DNA of 64,000 nt from Hydractinia symbiolongicarpus (lineage: Eukaryota > Cnidaria > Hydrozoa > Anthoathecata > Hydractiniidae). This document shows positions 25,059 to 38,509 of the stretch, piece after piece. The DNA is taken from positions 28,774,501-28,838,500 of the forward strand of contig NC_079879.1 of NCBI RefSeq assembly GCF_029227915.1, written 5' to 3'. The position numbers and the translations under genes are program-made. Below the pieces are notes generated by a model that did no database searches, was not told the DNA's origin, and saw only the letters and a program-made list of their open reading frames with translations. Position 1 is the first letter of the stretch, and every line of letters begins with the position of its first letter.

Positions 25059-28000
25059 GAAATGAGTTTACTCCCTGGGTACTTTCTTTGTATACTTTTG
25101 AGTATACGGGCCGAGTCTGGGATTTACGGGAAATCGCAGGTTTTCGTTTGCCGGCGATTAAACTTCTTTTATTCAGCGTCTTATCAAAACTGAAAACATT
25201 TTTGAAAACTACAAGTCTCATGCGTTTTAGTGGTGAAAAAATAATTTAAAAAATCGTTCGGGAAATGCGTTTACACCCTGGGTACTTTCTTTGTATACTT
25301 TTGACTATACGGCCCGAGTCCGGGATTTACGGGAAATCGCGGGTTTTCGTTTGCCGGCGATTAAACTTCTTTTATCCAGTGTCTCATCAAAAATGAAAAC
25401 ATTTTTAAAAACTACAATCTCATGGGCTTTAGTGGTGAAATAATAATTTAAAAAATCGTTTGGGAAATGAGTTTACTCCCTGGGTACTTTCTTTGTATAC
25501 TTTTGACTATACGGGCCAAGTCCAGGATTTACGGGAAATCGCAGGTTTTCGTTTGCCGGCGATTAAACTTCTTTTATTCAGCGTCTCATTAAAAATGAAA
25601 ACATTTTTGAAAACTACAAGTCTGATGCGGTTTAGTGGTGAACAAATAATTTAAAAAATTGTTCGGGAAATGAGTTTACTGCCTGGGTATTTTCTTTGTA
25701 TACTTTTGACTATACGGGCCAAGCCGGGATTTACGGGAAATGGCGGGTTTGTGTTTGCCGGCGATTAAAGGTCTTTTATTCAGCGTCTCATCAAAAATGA
25801 AAACATTTTTGAAAACTACAAGTCTCATGCGTTTTAGTGGTGAAAAGTAATATAAAAAATTGCTCGGGAAATGAGTTTACTCCCTGGGTACTTTCTTTGT
25901 ATACTTTTGACTATACGGGCCGAGTCCGGGATTTACGGGGAGTCGCGGGTTTTCGTTTGCCGGCGATTAAACTTCTTTTATTCAGCGTGTCATCAAAAAT
26001 GAAAACATTTTTAAAAACTACAATCTCATGGGCTTTAGTGGTGAAATAATAATTTAAAAAATCGTTTAGGAAATTAGTTTACTCCCTGGGTACTTTCTTT
26101 GTATACTTTTGACTATACGGGCCGAGTCCGGGATTTACGGGAAATCGCAGGTTTTCGTTTGCCGGCGATTAAACTTCTTTTATTCAGCGTCTCATTAAAA
26201 ATGAAAACATTTTTGAAAACTACAAGTCTCATGCGGTTTAGTGGTGAACAAATAATTTAAAAAATTGTTCGGGAAATGAGTTTACTCCCTGGGTACTTTC
26301 TGTGTATACTTTTGACTATACGGGCCAAGCCGGGATTTACGGGAAATGGCGGGTTTGTGTTTGCCGGCGATTAAAGGTCTTTTATTCAGCGTCTCATCAA
26401 AAATGAAAACATTTTTGAAAACTACAAGTCTCATGCGTTTTAGTGGTGAAAAGTAATATAAAAAATCGTTTGGGAAATGAGTTTACTCCCTGGGTACTTT
26501 CTTTGTATACTTTTGACTATACGGACCGAGTCCGGGATTTACGGGGAGTCGCGGGTTTTCGTTTGCCGGCGATTAAACTTCTTTTATTCAGCGTGTCATC
26601 AAAAATGAAAACATTTTTAAAAACTACAATCTCATGGGCTTTAGTGGTGAAATAATAATTTAAAAAATCGTTTAGGAAATTAGTTTACTCCCTGGGTACT
26701 TTCTTTGTATACTTTTGACTATACGGGCCGAGTCCGGGATTTACGGGAAATCGCAGGTTTTCGTTTGCCGGCGATTAAACTTCTTTTATTCAGCGTCTCA
26801 TCAAAAATGAAAACATTTTTGAAAACTACAATTCTCATGCGTTTTAGTGGTGAAATAATAATTTAAAAAATCGTTTGGGAAATGAGTTTACTCCCTGGGT
26901 ACTTTCTTTGTATACTTTTGAGTATACGGGCCGAGTCTGGGATTTACGGGAAATCGCAGGTTTTCGTTTGCCGGCGATTAAACTTCTTTTATTCAGCGTC
27001 TTATCAAAAATGAAAACATTTTTGAAAACTAAAAGTCTCATGCGTTTTAGTGGTGAAAAAATAATTTAAAAAATCGTTCGGGAAATGCGTTTACACCCTG
27101 GGTACTTTCTTTGTATACTTTTGACTATACGGCCCGAGTCCGGGATTTACGGGAAATCGCGGGTTTTCGTTTGCCGGCGATTAAACTTCTTTTATCCAGT
27201 GTCTCATCAAAAATGAAAACATTTTTAAAAACTACAATCTCATGGGCTTTAGTGGTGAAATAATAATTTAAAAAATCGTTTGGGAAATGAGTTTACTCCC
27301 TGGGTACTTTCTTTGTATACTTTTGACTATACGGGCCAAGTCCAGGATTTACGGGAAATCGCAGGTTTTCGTTTGCCGGCGATTAAACTTCTTTTATTCA
27401 GCGTCTCATTAAAAATGAAAACATTTTTGAAAACTACAAGTCTCATGCGGTTTAGTGGTGAACAAATAATTTAAAAAATTGTTCGGGAAATGAGTTTACT
27501 CCCTGGGTATTTTCTTTGTATACTTTTGACTATACGGGCCAAGCCGGGATTTACGGGAAATGGCGGGTTTGTGTTTGCCGGCGATTAAAGGTCTTTTATT
27601 CAGCGTCTCATCAAAAATGAAAACATTTTTGAAAACTACAAGTCTCATGCGTTTTAGTGGTGAAAAGTAATATAAAAAATTGCTCGGGAAATGAGTTTAC
27701 TCCCTGGGTACTTTCTTTGTATACTTTTGACTATACGGGCCGAGTCCGGGATTTACGGGGAGTCGCGGGTTTTCGTTTGCCGGCGATTAAACTTCTTTTA
27801 TTCAGCGTGTCATCAAAAATGAAAACATTTTTAAAAACTACAATCTCATGGGCTTTAGTGGTGAAATAATAATTTAAAAAATCGTTTAGGAAATTAGTTT
27901 ACTCCCTGGGTACTTTCTTTGTATACTTTTGACTATACGGGCCGAGTCCGGGATTTACGGGAAATCGCAGGTTTTCGTTTGCCGGCGATTAAACTTCTTT

Positions 28001-28698
28001 TATTCAGCGTCTCATTAAAAATGAAAACATTTTTGAAAACTACAAGTCTCATGCGGTTTAGTGGTGAACAAATAATTTAAAAAATTGTTCGGGAAATGAG
28101 TTTACTCCCTGGGTACTTTCTGTGTATACTTTTGACTATACGGGCCAAGCCAGGATTTACGGGAAATGGCGGGTTTGTGTTTGCCGGCGATTAAAGGTCT
28201 TTTATTCAGCGTCTCATCAAAAATGAAAACATTTTTGAAAACTACAAGTCTCATGCGTTTTAGTGGTGAAAAGTAATATAAAAAATTGCTCGGGAAATGA
28301 GTTTACTCCCTGGGTACTTTCTTTGTATACTTTTGACTATACGGGCCGAGTCCGGGATTTACGGGGAGTCGCGGGTTTTCGTTTGCCGGCGATTAAACTT
28401 CTTTTATTCAGCGTGTCATCAAAAATGAAAACATTTTTAAGAACTACAATCTCATGGGCTTTAGTGGTGAAATAATAATTTAAAAAATCGTTTAGGAAAT
28501 TAGTTTACTCCCTGGGTACTTTCTTTGTATACTTTTGACTATACGGGCCGAGTCCGGGATTTACGGGAAATCGCAGGTTTTCGTTTGCCGGCGATTAAAC
28601 TTCTTTTATTCAGCGTCTCATCAAAAATGAAAACGGTTTTGAAAACTACAATTCTCATGCGTTTTAGGGGTGAAATAATAATTTAAAAAATCGTTTGG
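25059..28698 (+). repeat. 1,820-bp (9-mer) HOR, two copies
   Basis: Units run 25,059-26,878 and 26,879-28,698 in order T, F, A (TCCAGGATT), E, H, G, E, H, G. Both carry GAGTCTGGGATT in T, CCAAGTCCAGG in A, TGGGTATTTTC in E and TTTCTGTGTATAC in the second E. Differences include the H monomer after the second E (CGTTTGGG with CGGACCGAG in copy 1, GCTCGGG in copy 2) and CCAAGCCAGG in copy 2. The length falls short of 9 x 203 because several monomers are 202 bp. Confidence 0.87.
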
Positions 28699-31600
28699 GA
28701 AATGAGTTTACTCCCTGGGTACTTTCTTTGTATACTTTTGAGTATACGGCCCGAGTCCGGGATTTACGGGAATTCGCAGGTTTTCGTTTGCCGGCGATTA
28801 AACTTCTTTTATTCAGCGTCTTATCAAAAATGAAAACATTTTTAAAAACTACAAGTCTCATGCGTTTTAGTGGTGAAAAAATAATTTAAAAAATCGTTCG
28901 GGAAATGCGTTTACACCCTGGGTACTTTCTTTGTATACTTTTGACTATACGGGCCGAGTCCGGGATTTACGGGAAATCGCAGGTTTTCGTTTGCCGGCGA
29001 TTAAACTTCTTTTATCCAGTGTCTCATCAAAAATGAAAACATTTTTAAAAACTACAATCTCATGGGCTTTAGTGGTGAAATAATAATTTAAAAAATCGTT
29101 TAGGAAATTAGTTTACTCCCTGGGTACTTTCTTTGTATACTTTTGACTATACGGGCCGAGTCCGGGATTTACGGGAAATCGCAGGTTTTCGTTTGCCGGC
29201 GATTAAACTTCTTTTATTCAGCGTCTCATCAAGAATGAAAACATTTTTAAAAACTACAATTCTCATGCGTTTTAGTGGTGAAATAATAATTTAAAAAATC
29301 GTTTGGAAAATGAGTTTACTCCCTGGGTACTTTCTTTGTATACTTTTGAGTATACGGGCCGAGTCCGGGATTTACGGGAAATCGCAGGTTTTCGTTTGCC
29401 GGCGATTAAACTTCTTTTATTCAGCGTCTCATCAAAAATGAAAACATTTTTGAAAACTACAAGTCTCATGCGTTTTAGTGGTGAAAAAATAATTTAAAAA
29501 ATCGTTCGGGAAATGCGTTTACACCCTGGGTACTTTCTTTGTATATTTTTGACTATACGGGCCGAGTCCGGGATTTACGGGAAATCGCAGGTTTTCGTTT
29601 GCCGGCGATTAAACTTCTTTTATCCAGTGTCTCATCAAAAATGAAAACATTTTTAAAAACTACAAGTCTCATGCGTTTTAGTGGTGAAAAAATAATTTAA
29701 AAATTCGTTGGGGAAATAAGTTTACTCACTGGGTACTTTCCTTGTATACTTTTGACTATACGGGCCGAGTCCGGGATTTACGGGAAATCACAGGTTTTCG
29801 TTTGACGGCGATTAAACTTCTTATATTCAGCGTCTCATCAAAAATGAAAACATTTCTGAAAACTACAAGTCTCATGCGTTTTAGTGGTGAAAAAATAATT
29901 TAAAAATTCGTTCGGGAAATGAGTTTACTCACTGGGTACTTTCCTTGTATACTTTTAACTATACGGGCCGAGTCCGGGATTTACGAGAAATCGCGGGTTT
30001 TCGTTTGCCGGCGAATAAACTTCTTTTATTCAGCGTCCCATCAAAAATGAAAACATTTTTAAAAACTACAAGTCTCATGGGCTTTAGTGGTGAAATAATA
30101 ATTTAAAAAATCGTTTAGGAAATTAGTTTACTCCCTGGGTACTTTCTTTGTATACTTTTGACTATACGGGCCGAGTCCGGGATTTACGGGAAATCGCAGG
30201 TTTTCGTTTGCCGGCGATTAAACTTCTTTTATTCAGCGTCTCCTCAAAAATGAAAACATTTTTAAAAACTACAAGTCTCATGCGTTTTAGTGGTGAAAAA
30301 ATAATTTAAAAAATCGTTCGGGAAATAAGTTTACTCACTGGGTACTTTCCTTGTATACTTTTGACTATACGGGCCGAGTCCGGGATTTACGGGAAATCGC
30401 AAGTTTTTTGTTTGCCGGCGATTAAACTTCTTATATTCAGCGTCTCATCAAAAATGAAAACATTTCTGAAAACTACAAGTCTCATGTGTTTTAGTGGTGA
30501 AAAAATAATTTAAAAATTCGTTCGGGAAATGAGTTTACTCACTGGGTACTTTCCTTGTATACTTTTAACTATACGGGCCGAGTCCGGGATTTACGGGCAA
30601 TCGCGGGTTTTCGTTTGCCGGCGATTAAACTTCTTATATTCAGCGTCTCATCAAAAATGAAAACATTTTTAAAACCTACAAGTCTCATGCGTTTTAGTGG
30701 TGAAATAATAATTTAAAAAATCGTTTGGGAAATGAGTTTACTCCCTGGGTACTTTCTTTGTATACTTTTGAGTATACGGGCCGAGTCCGGGATTTACAGG
30801 AAATCGCAGGTTTTCGTTTGCCAGCGATTAAACTTCTTTTATTCAGCGTCTCATCAAAAATGAAAACATTCATGAAAACTACAGGTCTCATGCGTTTTAG
30901 TGGTGAAAAAATAATTTAAAAAATCGTTCGGGAAATGCGTTTACACCCTGGGTACTTTCTTTGTATACTTTTGACTATACGGGCCGAGTCCGGGATTTAC
31001 GGGAAATCGCAGGTTTTCGTTTGCCGGCGATTAAACTTCTTTTATTCAGCGTCTCATCAAAAATGAAAACATTTTTAAAAACTACAAGTCTCATGCGTTT
31101 TAGTGGTGAAAAAATAATTTAAAAAATCGTTCGGAAAATGCGTTTACACCCTGGGTACTTTCTTTGTATACTTTTGACTATGCGGGCCGAGTCCGGGGTT
31201 TACGGGAAATGGCGGGTTTTCGTTTGCCGGCGATTAAACTTCTTTTATCCAGCGTCTCATCAAAAATGAAAACATTTTTGAAAACTACAAGTCTCAAGCG
31301 TTTTAGTGGTGAAAAAATAATTTATAAATTCGTTCGGGAAATGAGTTTACTCACTGGGTACTTTCCTTGTATACTTTTAACTATACGGGCCGACCGGGAT
31401 TTACGGAAAATCGCGGGTTTTCGTTTGCAGGCGATTAAACATCTTTTATTCAGCGTCTCATCAAAAATGAAAACATTTTTAAAAACTACAAGTCTCATGC
31501 GTTTTGGTGGTGAAAAAATAATTTAAAAATTTGTTCGGGAAATAAGTTTACTCACTGGGTACTTTCCTTGTATACTTTTGACTATACGGGCCGAGTCCGG

Positions 31601-34600
31601 GATTTACGGGAAATGGCGGGTTTGTGTTTGCCGGCGATTAAAGGTCTTTTATTCAGCGTCTCATCAAAAATGAAAACATTTTTGAAAACTACAAGTCTCA
31701 TGCGTTTTAGTGGTGAAAAGTAATATAAAAAATTGCTCGGGAAATGAGTTTACTCCCTGGGTACTTTCTTTGTATACTTTTGACTATACGGGCCGAGTCC
31801 GGGATTTACGGGGAGTCGCGGGTTTTCGTTTGCCGGCGATTAAACTTCTTTTATTCAGCGTGTCATCAAAAATGAAAACATTTTTAAAAACTACAATCTC
31901 ATGGGCTTTAGTGGTGAAATAATAATTTAAAAAATCGTTTAGGAAATTAGTTTACTCCCTGGGTACTTTCTTTGTATACTTTTGACTATACGGGCCGAGT
32001 CCGGGATTTACGGGAAATCGCAGGTTTTCGTTTGCCGGCGATTAAACTTCTTTTATTCAGCGTCTCATTAAAAATGAAAACATTTTTGAAAACTACAAGT
32101 CTCATGCGGTTTAGTGGTGAACAAATAATTTAAAAAATTGTTCGGGAAATGAGTTTACTCCCTGGGTACTTTCTTTGTATACTTTTGACTATACGGGCCA
32201 AGCCGGGATTTACGGGAAATGGCGGGTTTGTGTTTGCCGGCGATTAAAGGTCTTTTATTCAGCGTCTCATCAAAAATGAAAACATTTTTAAAAACTACAA
32301 TCTCATGGGCTTTAGTGGTGAAATAATAATTTAAAAAATCGTTTAGGAAATTAGTTTACTCCCTGGGTACTTTCTTTGTATTCTTTTGACTATACGGGCC
32401 GAGTCCGGGATTTACGGGAAATCGCAGGTTTTCGTTTGCCGGCGATTAAACTTCTTTTATTCAGCGTCTCATCAAAAATGAAAACGGTTTTGAAAACTAC
32501 AATTCTCATGCGTTTTAGTGGTGAAATAATAATTTAAAAAATCGTTTGGGAAATGAGTTTACTCCCTGGGTACTTTCTTTGTATACTTTTGAGTATACGG
32601 GCCGAGTCCGGGATTTACGGGAATTCGCAGGTTTTCGTTTGCCGGCGATTAAACTTCTTTTATTCAGCGTCTTATCAAAAATGAAAACATTTTTAAAAAC
32701 TACAAGTCTCATGCGTTTTAGTGGTGAAAAAATAATTTAAAAAATCGTTCGGGAAATGCGTTTACACCCTGGGTACTTTCTTTGTATACTTTTGACTATA
32801 CGGGCCGAGTCCGGGATTTACGGGAAATCGCAGGTTTTCGTTTGCCGGCGATTAAACTTCTTTTATCCAGTGTCTCATCAAAAATGAAAACATTTTTAAA
32901 AACTACAATCTCATGGGCTTTAGTGGTGAAATAATAATTTAAAAAATCGTTTAGGAAATTAGTTTACTCCCTGGGTACTTTCTTTGTATACTTTTGACTA
33001 TACGGGCCGAGTCCGGGATTTACGGGAAATCGCAGGTTTTCGTTTGCCGGCGATTAAACTTCTTTTATTCAGCGTCTCATCAAGAATGAAAACATTTTTA
33101 AAAACTACAATTCTCATGCGTTTTAGTGGTGAAATAATAATTTAAAAAATCGTTTGGAAAATGAGTTTACTCCCTGGGTACTTTCTTTGTATACTTTTGA
33201 GTATACGGGCCGAGTCCGGGATTTACGGGAAATCGCAGGTTTTCGTTTGCCGGCGATTAAACTTCTTTTATACAGCGTCTCATCAAAAATGAAAACATTT
33301 TTGAAAACTACAAGTCTCATGCGTTTTAGTGGTGAAAAAATAATTTAAAAAATCGTTCGGGAAATGCGTTTACACCCTGGGTACTTTCTTTGTATATTTT
33401 TGACTATACGGGCCGAGTCCGGGATTTACGGGAAATCGCAGGTTTTCGTTTGCCGGCGATTAAACTTCTTTTATCCAGTGTCTCATCAAAAATGAAAACA
33501 TTTTTAAAAACTACAAGTCTCATGCGTTTTAGTGGTGAAAAAATAATTTAAAAATTCGTTCGGGAAATAAGTTTACTCACTGGGTACTTTCCTTGTATAC
33601 TTTTGACTATACGGGCCGAGTCCGGGATTTACGGGAAATCACAGGTTTTCGTTTGACGGCGATTAAACTTCTTATATTCAGCGTCTCATTAAAAATGAAA
33701 ACATTTCTGAAAACTACAAGTCTCATGCGTTTTAGTGGTGAAAAAATAATTTAAAAATTCGTTCGGGAAATGAGTTTACTCACTGGGTACTTTCCTTGTA
33801 TACTTTTAACTATACGGGCCGAGTCCGGGATTTACGAGAAATCGCGGGTTTTCGTTTGCCGGCGAATAAACTTATTTTATTCAGCGTCCCATCAAAAATG
33901 AAAACATTTTTAAAAACTAAAAGTCTCATGGGCTTTAGTGGTGAAATAATAATTTAAAAAATCGTTTAGGAAATTAGTTTACTCCCTGGGTACTTTCTTT
34001 GTATACTTTTGACTATACGGGCCGAGTCCGGGATTTACGGGAAATCGCAGGTTTTCGTTTGCCGGCGATTAAACTTCTTTTATTCAGCGTCTCCTCAAAA
34101 ATGAAAACATTTTTAAAAACTACAAGTCTCATGCGTTTTAGTGGTGAAAAAATAATTTAAAAAATCGTTCGGGAAATAAGTTTACTCACTGGGTACTTTC
34201 CTTGTATACTTTTGACTATACGGGCCGAGTCCGGGATTTACGGGAAATCGCAAGTTTTCGTTTGCCGGCGATTAAACTTCTTATATTCAGCGTCTCATCA
34301 AAAATGAAAACATTTCTGAAAACTACAAGTCTCATGTGTTTTAGTGGTGAAAAAATAATTTAAAAATTCGTTCGGGAAATGAGTTTACTCACTGGGTACT
34401 TTCCTTGTATAATTTTAACTATACGGGCCGAGTCCGGGATTTACGGGAAATCGCGGGTTTTCGTTTGCCGGCGATTAAACTTCTTATATTCAGCGTCTCA
34501 TCAAAAATGAAAACATTTTTAAAACCTACAAGTCTCATGCGTTTTAGTGGTGAAATAATAATTTAAAAAATCGTTTGGGAAATGAGTTTACTCCCTGGGT

Positions 34601-35327
34601 ACTTTCTTTGTATACTTTTGAGTATACGGGCCGAGTCCGGGATTTACAGGAAATCGCAGGTTTTCGTTTGCCAGTGATTAAACTTCTTTTATTCAGCGTC
34701 TCATCAAAAATGAAAACATTCTTGAAAACTACAGGTCTCATGCGTTTTAGTGGTGAAAAAATAATTTAAAAAATCGTTCGGGAAATGCGTTTACACCCTG
34801 GGTACTTTCTTTGTATACTTTTGACTATACGGGCCGAGTCCGGGATTTACGGGAAATCGCAGGTTTTCGTTTGCCGGCGATTAAACTTCTTTTATTCAGC
34901 GTCTCATCAAAAATGAAAACATTTTTAAAAACTACAAGTCTCATGCGTTTTAGTGGTGAAAAAATAATTTAAAAAATCGTTCGGAAAATGCGTTTACACC
35001 CTGGGTACTTTCTTTGTATACTTTTGACTATGCGGGCCGAGTCCGGGGTTTACGGGAAATGGCGGGTTTTCGTTTGCCGGCGATTAAACTTCTTTTATCC
35101 AGCGTCTCATCAAAAATGAAAACATTTTTGAAAACTACAAGTCTCAAGCGTTTTAGTGGTGAAAAAATAATTTATAAATTCGTTCGGGAAATGAGTTTAC
35201 TCACTGGGTACTTTCCTTGTATACTTTTAACTATACGGGCCGAGTCCGGGATTTACGGAAAATCGCGGGTTTTCGTTTGCAGGCGATTAAACATCTTTTA
35301 TTCAGCGTCTCATCAAAAATGAAAACA
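28416..35327 (+). repeat. 3.85-kb (19-mer) unit, second copy partial
   Basis: Copy 1 is 28,416-32,266. Copy 2 begins at 32,267 and stays homologous for about 15 monomers, to about 35,327, at an offset of 3,851 bp. Shared marks include AAAACGGTTTTG, GGAATTCGCAGG, GTTTGGAAAATGAG, GTTTGACGGCG, GGCGAATAAAC, CAAGTTTT and AAACCTACAAG. Copy 1 has one extra base near 30,405 and a 2-bp loss near 31,394 (GGGCCGACCGGG). The monomer at the boundary is a hybrid of E on the left and H on the right. The last four monomers of copy 1 (E, H, G, E) are missing from copy 2, which instead passes into B-type copies. Confidence 0.85.
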
Positions 35328-35998
35328 CTTTTGAAAACTACAAGTCCTATGCGTTTTAGTGGTGAAAAAATAATTTAAAAAATCGTTCTGGAAGTGAGAT
35401 TACTCACAGGGTACTTTCTTTGTATACATTCGACTATACGGGCCAAGCCTGGGATTTACGGGAAATCGCGGGTTTTCGTTTGCCGGCGATTAAACCACTT
35501 TTATTCAGCGTCTCATCAAAAATGAAAACATTTTTGAAAACTACAAGTCTCATGCGTTTTAGTGGTGAAAAAATAAATTAAAAAATCGTTCGGGAAATGA
35601 GTTTACTCCCTGGGTACTTTCTTTGTATACTTTTGACTATACGGGCCAAGCCCGGGATTTGCGGGAAATCGCGGGTTTTCGTTTGCCGGCAATTAAACTT
35701 CTTTTATTCAGCGTCTCATCAAAAATGAAAACATTTTTGAAAACTACAAGTCCTATGCGTTTTAGTGGGGAAAAAATAATTTAAAAAATCGTTCTGGAAG
35801 TGAGTTTACTCACAGGGTACTTTCTTTGTATACATTCGACTATACGGGCCAAGCCCGGGTTTTACGGGAAATCGCGGGTTTTCGTTTGCCGGCGATTAAA
35901 CCTCTTTCATTAAGCGTCTCATCAAAAATGAAAACATTTTTGAAAACTACAAGTCTCATGCGTTTTAGTGGTAAAAAAAAATTTTAAAAATTGTTTGG
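35328..35998 (+). repeat. Short B-type insertion between hexamer-like units
   Basis: About three monomers of B and B/A mixed character (ACATTCGACTATAC, CCAAGCC, CAAGTCCTATGCG, TTCTGGAAGTGAG) sit between the T-F-F/D-C series at 34,579 and its next copy at 35,999. The same series at 37,217 lacks the insertion. The last monomer ends with GGTAAAAAAAAATTTTAAAA, a local A/T expansion. Confidence 0.75.
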
Positions 35999-38433
35999 GA
36001 AATGAGTTTACTCCCTGGGTACTTTCTTTGTATACTTTTGAGTATACGGGCCGAGTCCGGGATTTACAGGAAATCGCAGGTTTTCGTTTGCCAGTGATTA
36101 AACTTCTTTTATTCAGCGTCTCATCAAAAATGAAAACATTCTTGAAAACTACAGGTCTCATGCGTTTTAGTGGTGAAAAAATAATTTAAAAAATCGTTCG
36201 GGAAATGCGTTTACACCCTGGGTACTTTCTTTGTATACTTTTGACTATACGGGCCGAGTCCGGGATTTACGGGAAATCGCAGGTTTTCGTTTGCCGGCGA
36301 TTAAACTTCTTTTATTCAGCGTCTCATCAAAAATGAAAACATTTTTAAAAACTACAAGTCTCATGCGTTTTAGTGGTGAAAAAATAATTTAAAAAATCGT
36401 TCGGAAAATGCGTTTACACCCTGGGTACTTTCTTTGTATACTTTTGACTATGCGGGCCGAGTCCGGGGTTTACGGGAAATGGCGGGTTTTCGTTTGCCGG
36501 CGATTAAACTTCTTTTATCCAGCGTCTCATCAAAAATGAAAACATTTTTGAAAACTACAAGTCTCAAGCGTTTTAGTGGTGAAAAAATAATTTATAAATT
36601 CGTTCGGGAAATGAGTTTACTCACTGGGTACTTTCCTTGTATACTTTTAACTATACGGGCCGAGTCCGGGATTTACGGAAAATCGCGGGTTTTCGTTTGC
36701 AGGCGATTAAACATCTTTTATTCAGCGTCTCATCAAAAATGAAAACATTTTTAAAAACTACAAGTCTCATGCGTTTTAGTGGTGAAAAAATAATTTAAAA
36801 ATTTGTTCGGGAAATAAGTTTACTCACTGGGTACTTTCCTTGTATACTTTTGACTATACGGGCCGAGTCCGGGATTTACGGAAAATCGCAGGTTTTCGTT
36901 TGCCGGCGATTAAACTTCTTATATTCAGCGTCTCATCAAAAATGAAAACATTTCTGAAAACTACAAGTCTCATGCGTTTTAGTGGTGAAAAAATAATTTA
37001 AAAATTTGTTCGGGAAATGAGTTTACTCACTGGGTACTTTCCTTGTATACTTTTAACTATACGGGCCGAGTCCGGGATTTACGGGAAATCGCGGGTTTTC
37101 GTTTGCCGGCGATTAAACTTCTTTTATTCAGCGTCTCATCAAAAATGAAAACATTTTTAAAAACTACAAGTCTCATGGGCTTTAGTGGTGACATAATAAT
37201 TTAAAAAATCGTTTGGGAAATGAGTTTACTCCCTGGGTACTTTCTTTGTATACTTTTGAGTATACGGGCCGAGTCCGGGATTTACAGGAAATCGCAGGTT
37301 TTCGTTTGCCAGTGATTAAACTTCTTTTATTCAGCGTCTCATCAAAAATGAAAACATTCTTGAAAACTACAGGTCTCATGCGTTTTAGTGGTGAAAAAAT
37401 AATTTAAAAAATCGTTCGGGAAATGCGTTTACACCCTGGGTACTTTCTTTGTATACTTTTGACTATACGGGCCGAGTCCGGGATTTACGGGAAATCGCAG
37501 GTTTTCGTTTGCCGGCGATTAAACTTCTTTTATTCAGCGTCTCATCAAAAATGAAAACATTTTTAAAAACTACAAGTCTCATGCGTTTTAGTGGTGAAAA
37601 AATAATTTAAAAAATCGTTCGGAAAATGCGTTACACCCTGGGTACTTTCTTTGTATACTTTTGACTATGCGGGCCGAGTCCGGGGTTTACGGGAAATGGC
37701 GGGTTTTCGTTTGCCGGCGATTAAACTTCTTTTATCCAGCGTCTCATCAAAAATGAAAACATTTTTGAAAACTACAAGTCTCAAGCGTTTTAGTGGTGAA
37801 AAAATAATTTATAAATTCGTTCGGGAAATGAGTTTACTCACTGGGTACTTTCCTTGTATACTTTTAACTATACGGGCCGAGTCCGGGATTTACGGAAAAT
37901 CGCGGGTTTTCGTTTGCAGGCGATTAAACATCTTTTATTCAGCGTCTCATCAAAAATGAAAACATTTTTAAAAACTACAAGTCTCATGCGTTTTAGTGGT
38001 GAAAAAATAATTTAAAAATTTGTTCGGGAAATAAGTTTACTCACTGGGTACTTTCCTTGTATACTTTTGACTATACGGGTCGAGTCCGGGATTTACGGAA
38101 AATCGCAGGTTTTCGTTTGCCGGCGATTAAACTTCTTATATTCAGCGTCTCATCAAAAATGAAAACATTTCTGAAAACTACAAGTCTCATGCGTTTTAGT
38201 GGTGAAAAAATAATTTAAAAATTTGTTCGGGAAATGAGTTTACTCACTGGGTACTTTCCTTGTATACTTTTAACTATACGGGCCGAGTCCGGGATTTACG
38301 GGAAATCGCGGGTTTTCGTTTGCCGGCGATTAAACTTCTTTTATTCAGCGTCTCATCAAAAATGAAAACATTTTTAAAAACTACAAGTCTCATGGGCTTT
38401 AGTGGTGACATAATAATTTAAAAAATCGTTTGG
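35999..38433 (+). repeat. Hexameric HOR, two copies of 1,218/1,217 bp
   Basis: Units are 35,999-37,216 and 37,217-38,433 in order T, F, F/D hybrid, C, C-like, C. Marks are TTTACAGGAAATCG, TTGCCAGTGATTAAAC and ACAGGTCTCATGCG in T and GGTGACATAATAATT at the unit end. The third monomer starts as F (AATGCGTTTACACCC) and continues as D (ACTATGCGGG, GGGGTTTACGG). Copy 2 lost a base there (ATGCGTTACACCC near 37,628), which explains the 1-bp length difference. A seven-monomer relative begins at 34,579. Confidence 0.87.
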
Positions 38434-38509
38434 GAAATGAGTTTACTCCCTGGGTACTTTCTTTGTATACTTTTGACTATACGGGCCGAGTCCGGGATTT
38501 ACGGGAAAT

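Noticed and set aside
35565-35585. AATAAA polyadenylation signal
   Set aside because: AATAAATTAAAA is an occasional variant of the normal AATAATTTAAA monomer end (also near 38,819, 48,682 and 51,522) and has no transcript context.
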